A stretch of DNA of 64,000 bases. Source: Kluyvera genomosp. 3. GTDB taxonomy: Bacteria; Pseudomonadota; Gammaproteobacteria; Enterobacterales; Enterobacteriaceae. The stretch lies in assembly GCA_002211745.1 (NCBI GenBank), contig CP022114.1, forward strand, positions 4,868,645 through 4,932,644, in the 5' to 3' direction. The notes beneath the pieces are model-generated. The model did not search any database. It saw only the letters and a program-made list of their open reading frames with translations, and had not been told where the DNA came from. Made by a program: the position numbers and the translations under genes. This document shows, in pieces, positions 54,564 to 64,000 of the stretch; position 1 is the stretch's first letter; the number at the start of each line of letters is the position of its first letter.

Positions 54564-57500
54564 ATGCAGGTCAGCAGAAGGCAGTTCTTTAAGATCTGCG
54601 CTGGCGGTATGGCAGGAACCACGGCAGCAGCACTGGGCTTTGCCCGAGCATCGCACTCGCGGAAACACGGCAGTATAAATTGCTGCGTACCCGTGAGACC
54701 CGTAACACCTGCACTTACTGCTCTGTCGGCTGTGGGCTTTTAATGTATAGCCTCGGCGACGGCGCAAAAAATGCGAAAGCCTCGATTTTCCACATCGAAG
54801 GGATCCAGATCACCCGGTAAACCGTGGTGCATTGTGTCCGAAAGGCGCAGGTCTGGTGGACTTTATCCACTCCGAAAGCCGTCTTAAATATCCTGAATAT
54901 CGCGCACCTGGTTCTGATAAATGGCAGCAAATCAGCTGGGAAGAAGCGTTCGACCGTATCGCTAAGCTGATGAAGGCTGACCGCGATGCCAACTTCGTCG
55001 AGAAAAACGATGCCGGCACCACCGTTAACCGCTGGCTCACAACCGGTATGCTGTGTGCCTCGGCGTCCAGCAACGAAACCGGCTATTTAACCCAGAAATT
55101 TACGCGTGCACTCGGTATGCTCGCGGTCGACAACCAGGCGCGTGTCTGACACGGACCAACGGTAGCAAGTCTTGCTCCAACATTTGGTCGCGGTGCGATG
55201 ACCAACCACTGGGTCGACATCAAGAACGCCAACCTCATTGTGGTGATGGGCGGTAATGCCGCTGAAGCTCACCCGGTCGGGTTCCGCTGGGCGATGGAAG
55301 CCAAAATTCACAACGGCGCTAAGCTGATTGTTATCGATCCCCGCTTTACGCGTACCGCGTCGGTGGCGGATTTCTACGCCCCAATTCGTTCCGGTACCGA
55401 CATTACCTTCCTGTCGGGCGTGATGCTGTACCTGTTGAACAACGAAAAATTCAACCGTGAGTACACCGAAGCGTATACCAACGCCAGCCTTATCGTGCGC
55501 GAAGACTTTAGCTTCGACGATGGCCTGTTCAGCGGTTACGACCCGGAAGCACGCAAGTACGATAAGACGTCCTGGAACTACGAGCTGGATGAAAACGGTC
55601 ACGCGAAACGGGATACCACCCTCACCCATCCGCGCTGCGTCTGGAATCTGCTGAAGCAGCATATTTCCCGCTACACGCCGGAAATGGTTGAGAAGATCTG
55701 CGGTACGCCAAAAGCTGACTTCCTGAAAGTATGCGAATACATCGCCGAAACCAGCGCCCACGACAAAACCGCCTCGTTCCTTTATGCACTGGGTTGGACG
55801 CAGCACTCCATCGGCGCGCAAAACATCCGTACCATGGCGATGATTCAGCTGCTGCTGGGCAATATGGGGATGGCTGGCGGCGGCGTAAACGCCCTGCGCG
55901 GACACTCGAACATTCAGGGGCTGACCGACTTAGGCTTACTGTCACAGAGCCTGCCGGGCTATATGACGCTGCCGAGCGAAAAACAGGCTGACCTGCAAAC
56001 CTATCTGACCGCCAACACGCCAAAACCGCTGCTGGATGGCCAGGTTAACTATTGGGGCAACTATCCGAAATTCTTCGTCTCAATGATGAAGTCTTTCTAC
56101 GGGGATAAAGCCACGGCGGAAAACAGCTGGGGCTTTGACTGGCTACCGAAATGGGACAAAGGCTACGACGTTCTTCAATACTTCGAGATGATGAATCAGG
56201 GCCTGGTCAATGGCTATATCTGCCAGGGCTTCAACCCGGTTGCCTCATTCCCGAACAAGAATAAGATTGTCGCCTCGTTGTCGAAACTGAAGTACCTGGT
56301 GACTATCGATCCGCTCAACACCGAAACCTCGACCTTCTGGCAGAACCATGGCGAGTCGAACGATGTTGATCCGTCGAAAATCCAGACCGAAGTGTTCCGC
56401 CTGCCTTCCACCTGCTTTGCCGAGGAGAACGGTTCTATCGTTAACTCCGGACGCTGGCTGCAGTGGCACTGGAAAGGTGCGGATGCCCCGGGGGATGCGG
56501 TCACCGACGGTGAAATCCTCGCCGGTATCTTCATGCGTCTGCGTAAGATGTACGCCGAAGAAGGCGGCCCGGCTCCAGAGCCGGTGCTGAATATGACCTG
56601 GAACTACTCAACGCCAAATGAACCGGCTTCCGAGGAAGTGGCGATGGAGAGCAACGGTAAGGCGCTGGCCGATATTATCGACCCGGCGACCGGTGCGGTT
56701 ATCGTGAAGAAAGGCCAACAGCTCAGCTCGTTTGCCCAACTGCGTGACGACGGGACAACCGCCAGCGGCTGCTGGATCTTCGCCGGTAGCTGGACGCCTG
56801 AAGGCAACCAGATGGCGCGCCGCGATAACGCCGACCCATCCGGCCTTGGCAACACGCTGGGCTGGGCCTGGGCGTGGCCGCTCAACCGCCGTATTCTGTA
56901 TAACCGCGCTTCCGCTGACCCGCAGGGCAACCCGTGGGATCCAAAACGCCAGCTCCTGAAATGGGACGGCGCGAAGTGGGGCGGCGTGGATATTCCGGAC
57001 TACAGCACTGCGGCGCCGGGCAGTAACGTCGGGCCGTTCATCATGCAGCCGGAAGGGATGGGTCGCCTGTTTGCCCTCGACAAGATGGCAGAAGGTCCGT
57101 TCCCGGAACACTATGAGCCGTTTGAAACGCCGCTGGGGACAAACCCGCTGCACCCGAACGTCATTTCCAACCCTGCCGCCCGTATCTTTAAAGGCGACAA
57201 GGAAGCGTTGGGGAAAGCGGATAAATTCCCGTACGTCGGTACCACCTATCGTCTGACTGAACACTTCCACTACTGGACCAAGCATGCGCTGCTTAACGCC
57301 ATTGCGCAGCCGGAACAGTTTGTAGAGATCGGTGAAAAGCTGGCAGATAAGCTCGGCATCGCCCACGGCGATACCGTCAAAGTCTCCTCCAACCGTGGCT
57401 ATATTAAAGCTAAGGCGGTGGTGACCAAGCGTATCCGCACGCTGAAAGTGGACGGTAAGGATATCGATACTATCGGTATTCCAATCCACTGGGGCTACGA

Positions 57501-57612
57501 AGGCGTAGCGAAAAAAGGCTTTATTGCCAATACGTTGACGCCATTCGTCGGCGATGCGAACACGCAGACGCCGGAATTTAAGTCCTTCCTCGTGAACGTG
57601 GAAAAGGTGTAA
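54564..57612 (+). CDS. fdoG: Formate dehydrogenase-O catalytic subunit, selenoprotein (two frameshifts)
   Basis: Molybdenum-pterin selenoenzyme that oxidises formate at the periplasmic face. The start MQVSRRQFFKICAGGMAG carries a twin-arginine signal. A [4Fe-4S] motif follows (CTYCSVGCGLLMY). The in-frame TGA at 55147-55149 in QARV-U-HGPTVASLAPTFGRGAM is the selenocysteine codon, with a SECIS hairpin after it. Two G/C runs lost a base (near 54643 and 54805). With these, 3049 nt plus 2 give exactly 1016 residues, the E. coli FdoG length. First gene of fdoGHI-fdhE. Confidence 0.97.
55147..55185 (+). promoter_or_regulatory. SECIS element for selenocysteine insertion in fdoG
   Basis: After the TGA codon, ggtagca-agtct-tgctcc folds into a short stem with a bulged T and a pentaloop AGTCT, followed by aacatttggtcg as in E. 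coli fdn/fdo genes. E. coli elements usually have a GGTCT loop; here the first loop base is A, while the GT contacted by SelB is kept. Confidence 0.85.
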
Positions 57613-57624
57613 CGGAGACGACCT

Positions 57625-58524
57625 ATGGCTTATCAATCGCAAGATATTATTCGTCGTTCCGCCACTAACGGTTTCACTCCCGCGCCCGCGCGCGGGATCA
57701 CCAGGAAGAGGTGGCAAAGCTTATCGACGTCACCACCTGCATCGGCTGTAAGGCTTGTCAGGTGGCGTGCTCGGAGTGGAACGACATCCGTGATGAAATC
57801 GGCAGCAACGTCGGAGTGTACGATAACCCGCCGATCTGACCGCTAAATCCTGGACGGTCATGCGCTTCTCGGAAGTGGAGCAGAACGACAAACTGGAATG
57901 GCTGATCCGTAAGGATGGCTGCATGCACTGCGCCGACCCAGGCTGCCTGAAGGCCTGCCCGGCGGAAGGCGCGATCATTCAGTATGCCAACGGTATCGTC
58001 GACTTCCAGTCCGAGCAGTGCATTGGCTGCGGCTACTGCATCGCTGGTTGCCCGTTCAACGTCCCGCGTCTTAACCCGGAAGACAACCGCGTCTACAAAT
58101 GTACGCTGTGCGTCGACCGCGTTAACGTCGGCAGGAACCGGCGTGCGTGAAAACCTGCCCAACCGGCGCTATCCACTTTGGTTCTAAAGAGGATATGAAA
58201 ACGCTGGCGGGCGAGCGCGTGGCCGAGCTGAAAACCCGTGGTTATGATAATGCAGGGCTGTACGATCCGGCCGGCGTTGGCGGTACGCACGTGATGTACG
58301 TGCTGCACCATGCCGACAAGCCGAATCTGTATCACGGCCTGCCGGAAAACCCGGAAATCAGCGCTACCGTGAAGTTCTGGAAAGGCGTCTGGAAACCGTT
58401 AGCCGCTATCGGCTTTGCCGCCACGTTCGCTGCGAGCGTCTTCCACTACGTCGGGGTCGGTCCGAACCGTGCGGAAGAGGAAGAGGATAATCTTGATGAA
58501 GAGAAAGACGAGGTGCGCAAATGA
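57625..58524 (+). CDS. fdoH: Formate dehydrogenase-O iron-sulfur subunit (three frameshifts)
   Basis: Electron-transfer subunit with four [4Fe-4S] clusters and one C-terminal membrane helix. It starts [21 protein letters not shown]; cysteine clusters are [46 protein letters not shown] and CTLCVDRV ... [13 protein letters not shown]. The C-terminal helix is [18 protein letters not shown]. Its 900 nt are 3 short of the 300-residue E. coli frame, fitting three frame breaks (near 57690, 57835, 58135). It overlaps fdoI by 4 nt. Confidence 0.97.
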
Positions 58525-59156
58525 AAAGACGTGACACCATCGTGCGCTACACGGCGCCGGAACGCATCAACCACTGGGTCACCGCCTTCTGCTTCATTCT
58601 GGCGGCGGTGAGCGGGCTGGGCTTTTTCTTCCCGTCCTTCAACTGGTTGATGCAAATCATGGGCACTCCGCAGCTGGCGCGCATTCTGCACCCGTTTGTC
58701 GGCGTTATCATGTTTGCGTCGTTTATCATCATGTTTTTCCGTTACTGGCACCATAATCTAATCAATCGGGATGATATCTTTTGGGCGAAGAATATTCGTA
58801 AGATCGTCGTCAACGAGGAAGTAGGTGACACCGGGCGTTATAACTTCGGCCAGAAATGCGTATTCTGGGCGGCGATTATCTTCCTGGTACTGCTGCTGGT
58901 GAGCGGTGTGATTATCTGGCGTCCGTACTTTGCGCCTGCTTTCTCAATCCCGGTGATCCGATTTGCGCTAATGCTGCATTCATTTGCCGCAGTGGCGTTA
59001 ATTGTGGTTATCATGGTGCATATCTACGCCGCCCTTTGGGTGAAAGGCACCATTACCGCGATGGTGGAAGGATGGGTTACCAAATCGTGGGCGAAGAAAC
59101 ATCACCCGCGCTGGTACCGTGAAGTCCGCCAGAAACAGGAAAAGTCATCTGAATGA
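58521..59156 (+). CDS. fdoI: Formate dehydrogenase-O cytochrome b556 subunit
   Basis: Four-helix membrane cytochrome b that passes electrons to the quinone pool. 211 residues, intact, starting [23 protein letters not shown] with a heme His; further histidines in [40 protein letters not shown]. It overlaps fdoH and fdhE by 4 nt on each side (ATGA). Confidence 0.97.
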   Translation: MKRRDTIVRYTAPERINHWVTAFCFILAAVSGLGFFFPSFNWLMQIMGTPQLARILHPFVGVIMFASFIIMFFRYWHHNLINRDDIFWAKNIRKIVVNEEVGDTGRYNFGQKCVFWAAIIFLVLLLVSGVIIWRPYFAPAFSIPVIRFALMLHSFAAVALIVVIMVHIYAALWVKGTITAMVEGWVTKSWAKKHHPRWYREVRQKQEKSSE

Positions 59157-60081
59157 GTATTCGCATAATCCCGCAAGATGAGCTGGGTTCGAGCGAGAAA
59201 CGTACGGCGGAAGTCATTCCGCCGTTGTTGTTCCCCAGACTCAAGAACCTCTACAATCGTCGTGCCGAGCGTCTGCGCGAGCTGGCAGAGAACAACCCGC
59301 TGGGCGACTACCTGCGCTTTGCGGCACTGATTGCCCACGCACAGGAAGTGGTTCTGTACGACCATCCGCTGCGCATGGATCTGAGCGCGCGTCTTAAAGA
59401 GGCAAACGACCAGGGCAAGCCGCCGCTGGATATCCACGTTCTGCCGCGCGATAAACACTGGCACACGCTGCTGCACTCCATGATTGCTGAACTGAAGCCG
59501 GAAATGAGCGGCCCAGCGCTGGCGGTTATCGAGAATCTCGAGAAAGCCTCCGAACAGGAGCTGGAGCAAATGGCCAGCGCGCTGTTTGAATCGGATTTCT
59601 CATCCGTCAGCAGCGATAAAGCGCCGTTCATCTGGGCCGCCTTGTCACTCTACTGGGCGCAGATGGCGAGCCTGATTCCAGGTAAAGCCCATGCAGAATA
59701 CGGCGAACAGCGTCAGTACTGCCCGGTGTGTGGCTCAATGCCGGTTTCCAGCATGGTGCAAATTGGCACCACTCAGGGGCTGCGCTATCTGCACTGCAAC
59801 CTGTGTGAAACCGAGTGGCATGTCGTGCGCGTGAAGTGCAGTAACTGCGAACAAAGTCGCGACCTGCACTACTGGTCTCTGGATAATGAGCAGGCTGCGA
59901 TTAAAGCTGAAAGCTGTGGGGACTGCGGCACCTACCTGAAGATTCTGTATCAGGAAAAGGACCCGAAAGTGGAAGCCGTGGCTGACGACCTCGCCTCACT
60001 GGTATTGGACGCGCGAATGGAGCAAGAAGGGTTCGCCCGTAGCTCTATCAACCCGTTCCTGTTCCCGGGGAAGGGGAGTAA
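59153..60081 (+). CDS. fdhE: Formate dehydrogenase accessory protein FdhE (3' frameshift)
   Basis: Cytoplasmic iron-binding protein needed for formate dehydrogenase activity. It starts [21 protein letters not shown]. Four CxxC pairs mark the rubredoxin-like part: [31 protein letters not shown]. As given the frame ends at 60130, but restoring one G in the run near 60075 gives the normal end [11 protein letters not shown] with a stop at 60079-60081 and exactly 309 residues, the E. coli length. That also removes an overlap with the convergent vapC. Confidence 0.95.
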
Positions 60082-60117
60082 GTTCTCTGGTAAAACCGGG
60101 CGGTCATCCCTGCCGGT

Positions 60118-60489
60118 TTACAATGCGTAAGGCACTATCACGCCAGGTAGCCCGGCAAAATCCTTTGTATTACGCGAGACCAATTCTCTTCGGTGTATAT
60201 GCGCAGTGGCCAGAATGATGGCATCCGGCAGCTTCATGCCATATTCCTGCCTCAGGTTGACACTCTTTTCGGCAATCTCGGGCGATATCTCTATGACCTC
60301 AAAAGCATTCAGGGCCATTCTTGTGCGCCGCTCCTGATGAAATCGCTTTGCGCCCACCATCACCTCCATCCAGGTAATCAAGCTAATAGCATGCTGCGGC
60401 GGATACAAATCCAACGTATTTTTAGCTTCAACCCGGCCACTAAACAGATCGATTAAAATATTAGTATCAAAAATGACTGGACCGTTCAT
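60118..60489 (-). CDS. PIN-domain toxin (VapC-like RNase)
   Basis: About 123 residues from ATG 60487-60489 ([18 protein letters not shown]). PIN-domain acidic residues: Asp in IFDTNIL, Glu in [14 protein letters not shown], Asp in [13 protein letters not shown] and Asp in SRNTKDFAG. It overlaps the antitoxin gene by 4 nt (ATGA), typical of VapBC pairs. VapC toxins usually cut tRNA or rRNA; the target here is unknown. Intact. E. coli has yiiE/yiiF at this place. Confidence 0.88.
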   Translation of the reverse strand: MNGPVIFDTNILIDLFSGRVEAKNTLDLYPPQHAISLITWMEVMVGAKRFHQERRTRMALNAFEVIEISPEIAEKSVNLRQEYGMKLPDAIILATAHIHRRELVSRNTKDFAGLPGVIVPYAL

Positions 60490-60715
60490 CGCGTCCACTC
60501 CTCGCGGAGTTTTCTTTCGAATTCAACGCCATCGTCTTCACACTCTTGCCAAATGCCAAGCGCGCCGGCGATAGCCTGTTCAGCCTGATTTTGTTTCTCC
60601 AGATACATTTCTACCGCTTCACGTAGCAGCTCCGCACGTGGCATATTCCGCTGCTGCTTGAGCTCATCGAGACGCCTGATCACCTCATCTGATAAATCGA
60701 GAAGTATTCTGCCAT
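60486..60715 (-). CDS. Ribbon-helix-helix antitoxin (YiiF/VapB-like)
   Basis: About 76 residues. The core [40 protein letters not shown] is a ribbon-helix-helix fold resembling E. coli YiiF; the tail [22 protein letters not shown] should bind the toxin. The start is uncertain: ATG 60713-60715 fits if a G is restored (atgggcagaata), while an ATG at 60736-60738 has a much better ribosome site (GGAGG) but is in another frame as read. A palindrome over the promoter fits autorepression. Confidence 0.8.
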
Positions 60716-60736
60716 ATCCTTTCCGCCATCATGCTC

Positions 60737-60757
60737 ATATATACCTCCAGTATATCA
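60737..60757. promoter_or_regulatory. Possible operator of the vapBC-like pair
   Basis: Imperfect inverted repeat tatatac / gtatat around cctcca, directly upstream of the antitoxin start. Antitoxins of the ribbon-helix-helix class bind such sites. It also contains the GGAGG ribosome site on the minus strand. Confidence 0.5.
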
Positions 60758-60936
60758 TCCATGCTCAATAAGCGAACAAAATACACGCGATTCGTTAAAC
60801 GTGGCACGCTCATTTTGTAGAAATAATCGTTTTTGCGAGCAGCTATCCAGAATACTGCTGCAACTTTATTTATCCGTTTCTCTTCTCATTAAACCAGGTT
60901 ATAAACTGTACATACATACAGTCTAAGGAGCCTTAT

Positions 60937-61849
60937 ATGCCACTGGAAAAAGGAATTGTCGAACTGGTTGCCGGATTTATCGCTGCGGGCCGCCCTCTTC
61001 ACGAGAGCAAAATATTGATGATCGGAGGCGGGCTATATTGCCAGCACGTCGCTGGCGGGCGAGAAAGAGATTCGCGTAAAATCGGAAGATATCGTGCTGG
61101 AAGGGATGACATTTCGCGTCGTTTCGCCGCTAAACGCATCCGGTTCGCTACCCTGTATCCTCTACTATCACGGCGGCTGTTTTGTTAGCGGCGGCTTTCT
61201 GACTCATGACCTCCAGCTACGGCAACTGGCCTGGAAAAGCGGCTGTAGAGTGATCGCCATTCAGTATCGTCTTGCGCCAGAGCACACCTTCCCTGCGGCT
61301 CATGACGACGCTGAACGTGGGGCCAATATCGTCCATCAATACGCGGAGCAGTTAGGCATCGATCGTGAACGTATCACGCTTGCTGGCGACAGCGCAGGCG
61401 GGCACCTGGCATTGGTCAGCGCGCTACGCCTGAAATCAACCGCCCAATGGTCTCCAGCGAAGCTGCTGCTGATCTACCCGATGCTTGACGCTACCGCCAG
61501 TTTCCCCAGCTATGCCAGCAACGGGCAAGACTACATCATCACCCGCGATACGCTGCTATCGGGCTTCGAAATGTATCTCCAGGATACCGACCTCCGCCAC
61601 CCGGAAGCCAGTCCGATATGGCGTGAAGATTTTGCCGGTTTACCGCCGGTGCATATTCTCACCGCAGAGTTCGATCCACTGCGTGATGAAGGCGAAGCGC
61701 TATATCACCGCCTGAACGACCAGGGCGTGGCGTGTACTTGCCAGCGCTATCTCGGCGTTATCCACGGATTTTTCCAATTGGGCGGCGTGAGCAAGACGGC
61801 GCGGGACGCAATACGCGACGTGGCCTGGCGCGCGGCCACTCGTGAATAA
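60937..61849 (+). CDS. HSL-type alpha/beta hydrolase (esterase; frameshifted near its start)
   Basis: About 305 residues, cytoplasmic, starting MPLEKGIVELVAGFIAAGRPL. Hormone-sensitive-lipase family motifs: oxyanion HGG in LYYHGGCFVSGGFL, nucleophile Ser in LAGDSAGGHLALV, catalytic Asp in AEFDPLRDEG and His in GVIHGFFQLGG. Frame breaks lie in 61015-61070 (AGYIASTSLAGEKEIRVKSED restored). Natural substrate unknown; short-chain esters are usual. It faces yiiD convergently. Confidence 0.85.
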
Positions 61850-61875
61850 ATAGCATCAGGAGCGTGGGCTCTAAG

Positions 61876-62862
61876 CTACTCCTCTTCGTTGCCGCCTTCT
61901 TCGAAGGCGCCAAAAGGCTTAGCGGGAAGCACGATATAAGTGCCTTCAAATACCACGCCCGCTTTCTCATCACCGAACAGCTCAACCTGTAGCTGAACAC
62001 GCGCTTTGCGGCCACGGGCCAGTCGGTCCAGGTCGCCGCTCAGCGAGCCCAGGTCGGCGATCGCCGTTGGTCTGCCGGCAATCGGCCTGCTATAGCGGAT
62101 ATGAGCATCGGCTAAGATAATCGTGCCGCCCAGATGGCGCTCGCGCAGCATCAGCCAGATAAGGCCCAGCCGGTCAGTGTCGCCAGCGAGAACAGGCTAC
62201 CCGCGAACAGCGTGTGGTGTGGATTCTGGTTACCGGTTTCCGGCATGGTGGTGATAAATTTCTGCCCGGTGTACTGCTGAATGCGCACGCCCATTTTTTC
62301 GCTGAGCGGGATATGATCGTACCAGGCCTGCTGCAACTGCGCGCACCAGTCACCGCGATGCAGAATGTCGTCCAACGACGCCACCGGTTTAATCATCAGA
62401 AAGTGGCGCACCGGCGTGGTTTGCGGGGTGGTGATCTCCCCTGGTTCACAAAGCCCAGCTTGGCGAAAAACGGCACGGCATCTTCACGTGCGCTACAGGT
62501 TACACGCTTCACGCCTTCCTGACGGGCGACAGATTCCAGCGTCATGGCGATCAACGTGCCCAGTCCTTTGTCCTGCACTTCTGGATGGACAGCCATAAAA
62601 CGAATCGACGCTTCGTTATCGGCGTTGATGTACAGTCGCCCGACAGCGACCAGCTTTCCCTGTTCATCCACCACCATCTGATGGTGCGCCATCGCGTCCC
62701 AGGCGTCTCGCTCGGACCCTTTTGGCTGATGCAACGGCTTACGCAGCATTTCCCAACGAAACTGGTAGTATTCCTCTAACTCTTCTGCCGTTTGCGGTAC
62801 TCGGAGATGGTACATAATCGCGCTCTCTTTTGCCCCCGCGTTCTACCGGGAAGTGGGTTCAT
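61876..62862 (-). CDS. yiiD: GNAT-thioesterase fusion YiiD (FabY; frameshifted)
   Basis: E. coli YiiD (also FabY) joins an N-terminal GNAT acetyltransferase domain and a C-terminal hotdog thioesterase domain and can start fatty acid synthesis. The start at 62860-62862 ([24 protein letters not shown] after repair of a G run near 62835) overlaps the dtd stop (ATGA) and has the same 16-residue lead as E. coli. GNAT core: [22 protein letters not shown]. Hotdog part: [27 protein letters not shown]. Total 329 residues after repair of three losses. Confidence 0.94.
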
Positions 62863-63294
62863 ACCTGTAACCAGAATGTCACGGGGCCATCATTGACCAG
62901 TGACACCTGCATATCTGCAGCGAATCGTCCCGTTTGCGTGTTGATCTCCTGCTGGCGGCAGCGCTGCACAAAGTACTCATAGAGTTCTTCTGCACGATCC
63001 GGTGCTGCACCTTTGGAGAAACTCGGACGCATCCGCGCTCGGTATCGGCCGCCAACGTAAACTGTGACACCACCAGCACGCTGCCGCCGGCCTGCTGCAC
63101 GTTCAGGTTCATTTTGCCGTCGGCATCGCTAAAAATACGGTAGCCGAGCACGCGCTCGCACAGGCGATTCGCTTTCTGTTCGTCGTCGTCTTTCTCTACG
63201 CCCAGTAGCACCAGGAGTCCTGGACCAATCTCCCCGTCACCTCGTCCGCCACGCTTACGCTGGCGCGGGTGACGCGCTGAATTAATGCAATCAT
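62859..63294 (-). CDS. dtd: D-aminoacyl-tRNA deacylase (two frameshifts)
   Basis: Removes D-amino acids from mischarged tRNA. The start [26 protein letters not shown] (63292-63294) and the end [11 protein letters not shown] with stop 62859-62861 match E. coli Dtd (145 residues; 436 nt present against 438 expected). Key blocks are [14 protein letters not shown] and the Gly-cisPro motif near the C-terminus (VNDGPVTF). It overlaps yihY and yiiD by 4 nt each. Confidence 0.96.
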
Positions 63295-64000
63295 GGTTCT
63301 TCTGCTTCTTGTTGTTCTGATTTCAGTTTTCGGTATTCACCGAGAGTGACAGTTATTTCTGCGCCAAGCAAGACGATACACCACGTCCAGTAGACCCAGA
63401 CAAACAAAATGGGGATCACCGCCAGCACGCCGTAAATCAGCTGGTAAGAGGGAAATGCGGTGATATAGAGCGAGAAGGCTTTCTTGCCAAGTTCGTGCAG
63501 CAGCGCGGCGACCAGCGCCCCGACAATCGCATCGCGATTCGGCACCTGAGTTGTCGGAACGATGCTGTAGAGCAGCCAGAAGGAAAGCCAGGAGAGCAGC
63601 AGCGGGAACAACCGCAGCAGGTTATCAATAACGCCGTGAAGCTCGCTGGCCCAGCGCAGCGAAAGCAGATATGAGCTAATTGCCAGGCTCACCCCGCCAG
63701 CAGCGGGCCGAGGGTGAGAATCATCCAGTAGACCGCAAACGAGTAAAGATGCGGGCGCACACGCTTGCTACGCCAGATCGTGTTCAGGGCGCTGTCGATG
63801 GAGTACATCAACAGCAGCGCGGTAATGATCAGGCCACAGGCGCCAAACGCGGTCATTTTGTTGGAGTTGGCGACGAACTGCTCGATATAACGCTGAATAA
63901 CGTCGCCGGTCGCGGGCAGGAAGTTGGCAAAAACGAAGTGGCGAATTTGCAAACTCACTTCCGAGAACATAGGGAAGGCCGCAAACAGAGCGAAAATCAC
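63291..64000 (-). CDS. yihY: YihY-family inner-membrane protein (partial, frameshifted)
   Basis: UPF0761/BrkB-like membrane protein of unknown function. The visible part runs from [40 protein letters not shown] to [15 protein letters not shown], lacking about 54 N-terminal residues beyond the right edge. Several helices are evident ([41 protein letters not shown]). One frame break lies near 63690. First gene of yihY-dtd-yiiD. Confidence 0.95.

Noticed and set aside
55147-55149. In-frame TGA that would make fdoG a pseudogene
   Set aside because: It is the conserved selenocysteine codon with a SECIS hairpin directly after it.
56608-57717. 369-codon minus-strand frame opposite fdoG
   Set aside because: Antisense shadow of a GC-rich conserved gene, without start signals or motifs.
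60082-60130. C-terminal extension of FdhE overlapping vapC
   Set aside because: A single missing G near 60075 explains it; repaired FdhE has the standard 309 residues and end.

Overview
The window is chromosomal DNA of an enterobacterium (Enterobacteriaceae, close to the Enterobacter/Klebsiella/Citrobacter/Escherichia group; I cannot fix the genus). Its backbone follows, in reverse, the E. coli order metL-metB-metJ / rpmE-priA-cytR-ftsN-hslVU-menA-rraA / pfkA-fieF-cpxP-cpxRA-yiiM-sodA / rhaRS-rhaBAD-rhaM / fdhD-fdoGHI-fdhE / yiiD-dtd-yihY, with very high protein identity. No rRNA, tRNA, insertion sequence or CRISPR array was seen.

Layout. 1-3.6 kb: methionine genes (metL cut by the left edge) with a met-box operator. 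3.6-8.5 kb: an inserted sucrose/fructoside operon (permease, GH32 hydrolase, fructokinase, LacI repressor) where E. coli has yiiX, followed by a possible 26-codon gene with a CRP site. 8.8-22.2 kb: ribosome, replication, division, proteolysis, quinone and Cpx envelope-stress genes, including the CpxQ sRNA. The block that lies between rraA and pfkA in E. coli (zapB, glpFKX, fpr, tpiA, cdh, sbp) is absent here. 22.2-23.6 kb: yiiM and sodA. 23.8-34.2 kb: an accessory PTS operon (fructose-type EIIB and EIIC, GH38 alpha-mannosidase, HPr-EI-EIIA fusion, FHS-type sugar permease, exported metallophosphoesterase), preceded by a Cys-rich leader frame, a terminator-like hairpin and an 18-bp inverted repeat. 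It occupies the place of rhaT. 34.3-41.7 kb: a rhamnose regulon with its own lactaldehyde reductase. 41.7-53.4 kb: a second accessory region with a RafY-like glycoporin, a sigma-54 LevR-type activator, a mannose-type PTS with a GH88 unsaturated glucuronyl hydrolase, an exported serine hydrolase, a Crp-like regulator and a YgjV-like protein. Two near-identical DUF1471 genes flank the PTS part. 53.3-60.1 kb: formate dehydrogenase-O (UGA selenocysteine, SECIS) with fdhD and fdhE. 60.1-64 kb: a VapBC-like pair, an HSL-type hydrolase, yiiD, dtd and partial yihY.

How the genes work together. Both accessory regions look like complete sugar-acquisition units: uptake with phosphorylation, an intracellular glycosidase and dedicated regulation. 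One is for an alpha-mannoside, the other for a delta-4,5-unsaturated uronic-acid oligosaccharide of the glycosaminoglycan type. Both sit in intervals that hold other sugar genes in E. coli (rhaT; frv).

Quality warning. About 40 of roughly 58 protein genes are broken by frameshifts. In each of the about 16 I resolved, one base is missing from a run of identical bases (mostly G or C), and restoring it gives the length and sequence expected for the family. I read these as sequencing or consensus errors, not gene decay. Coordinates below span the reconstructed genes.
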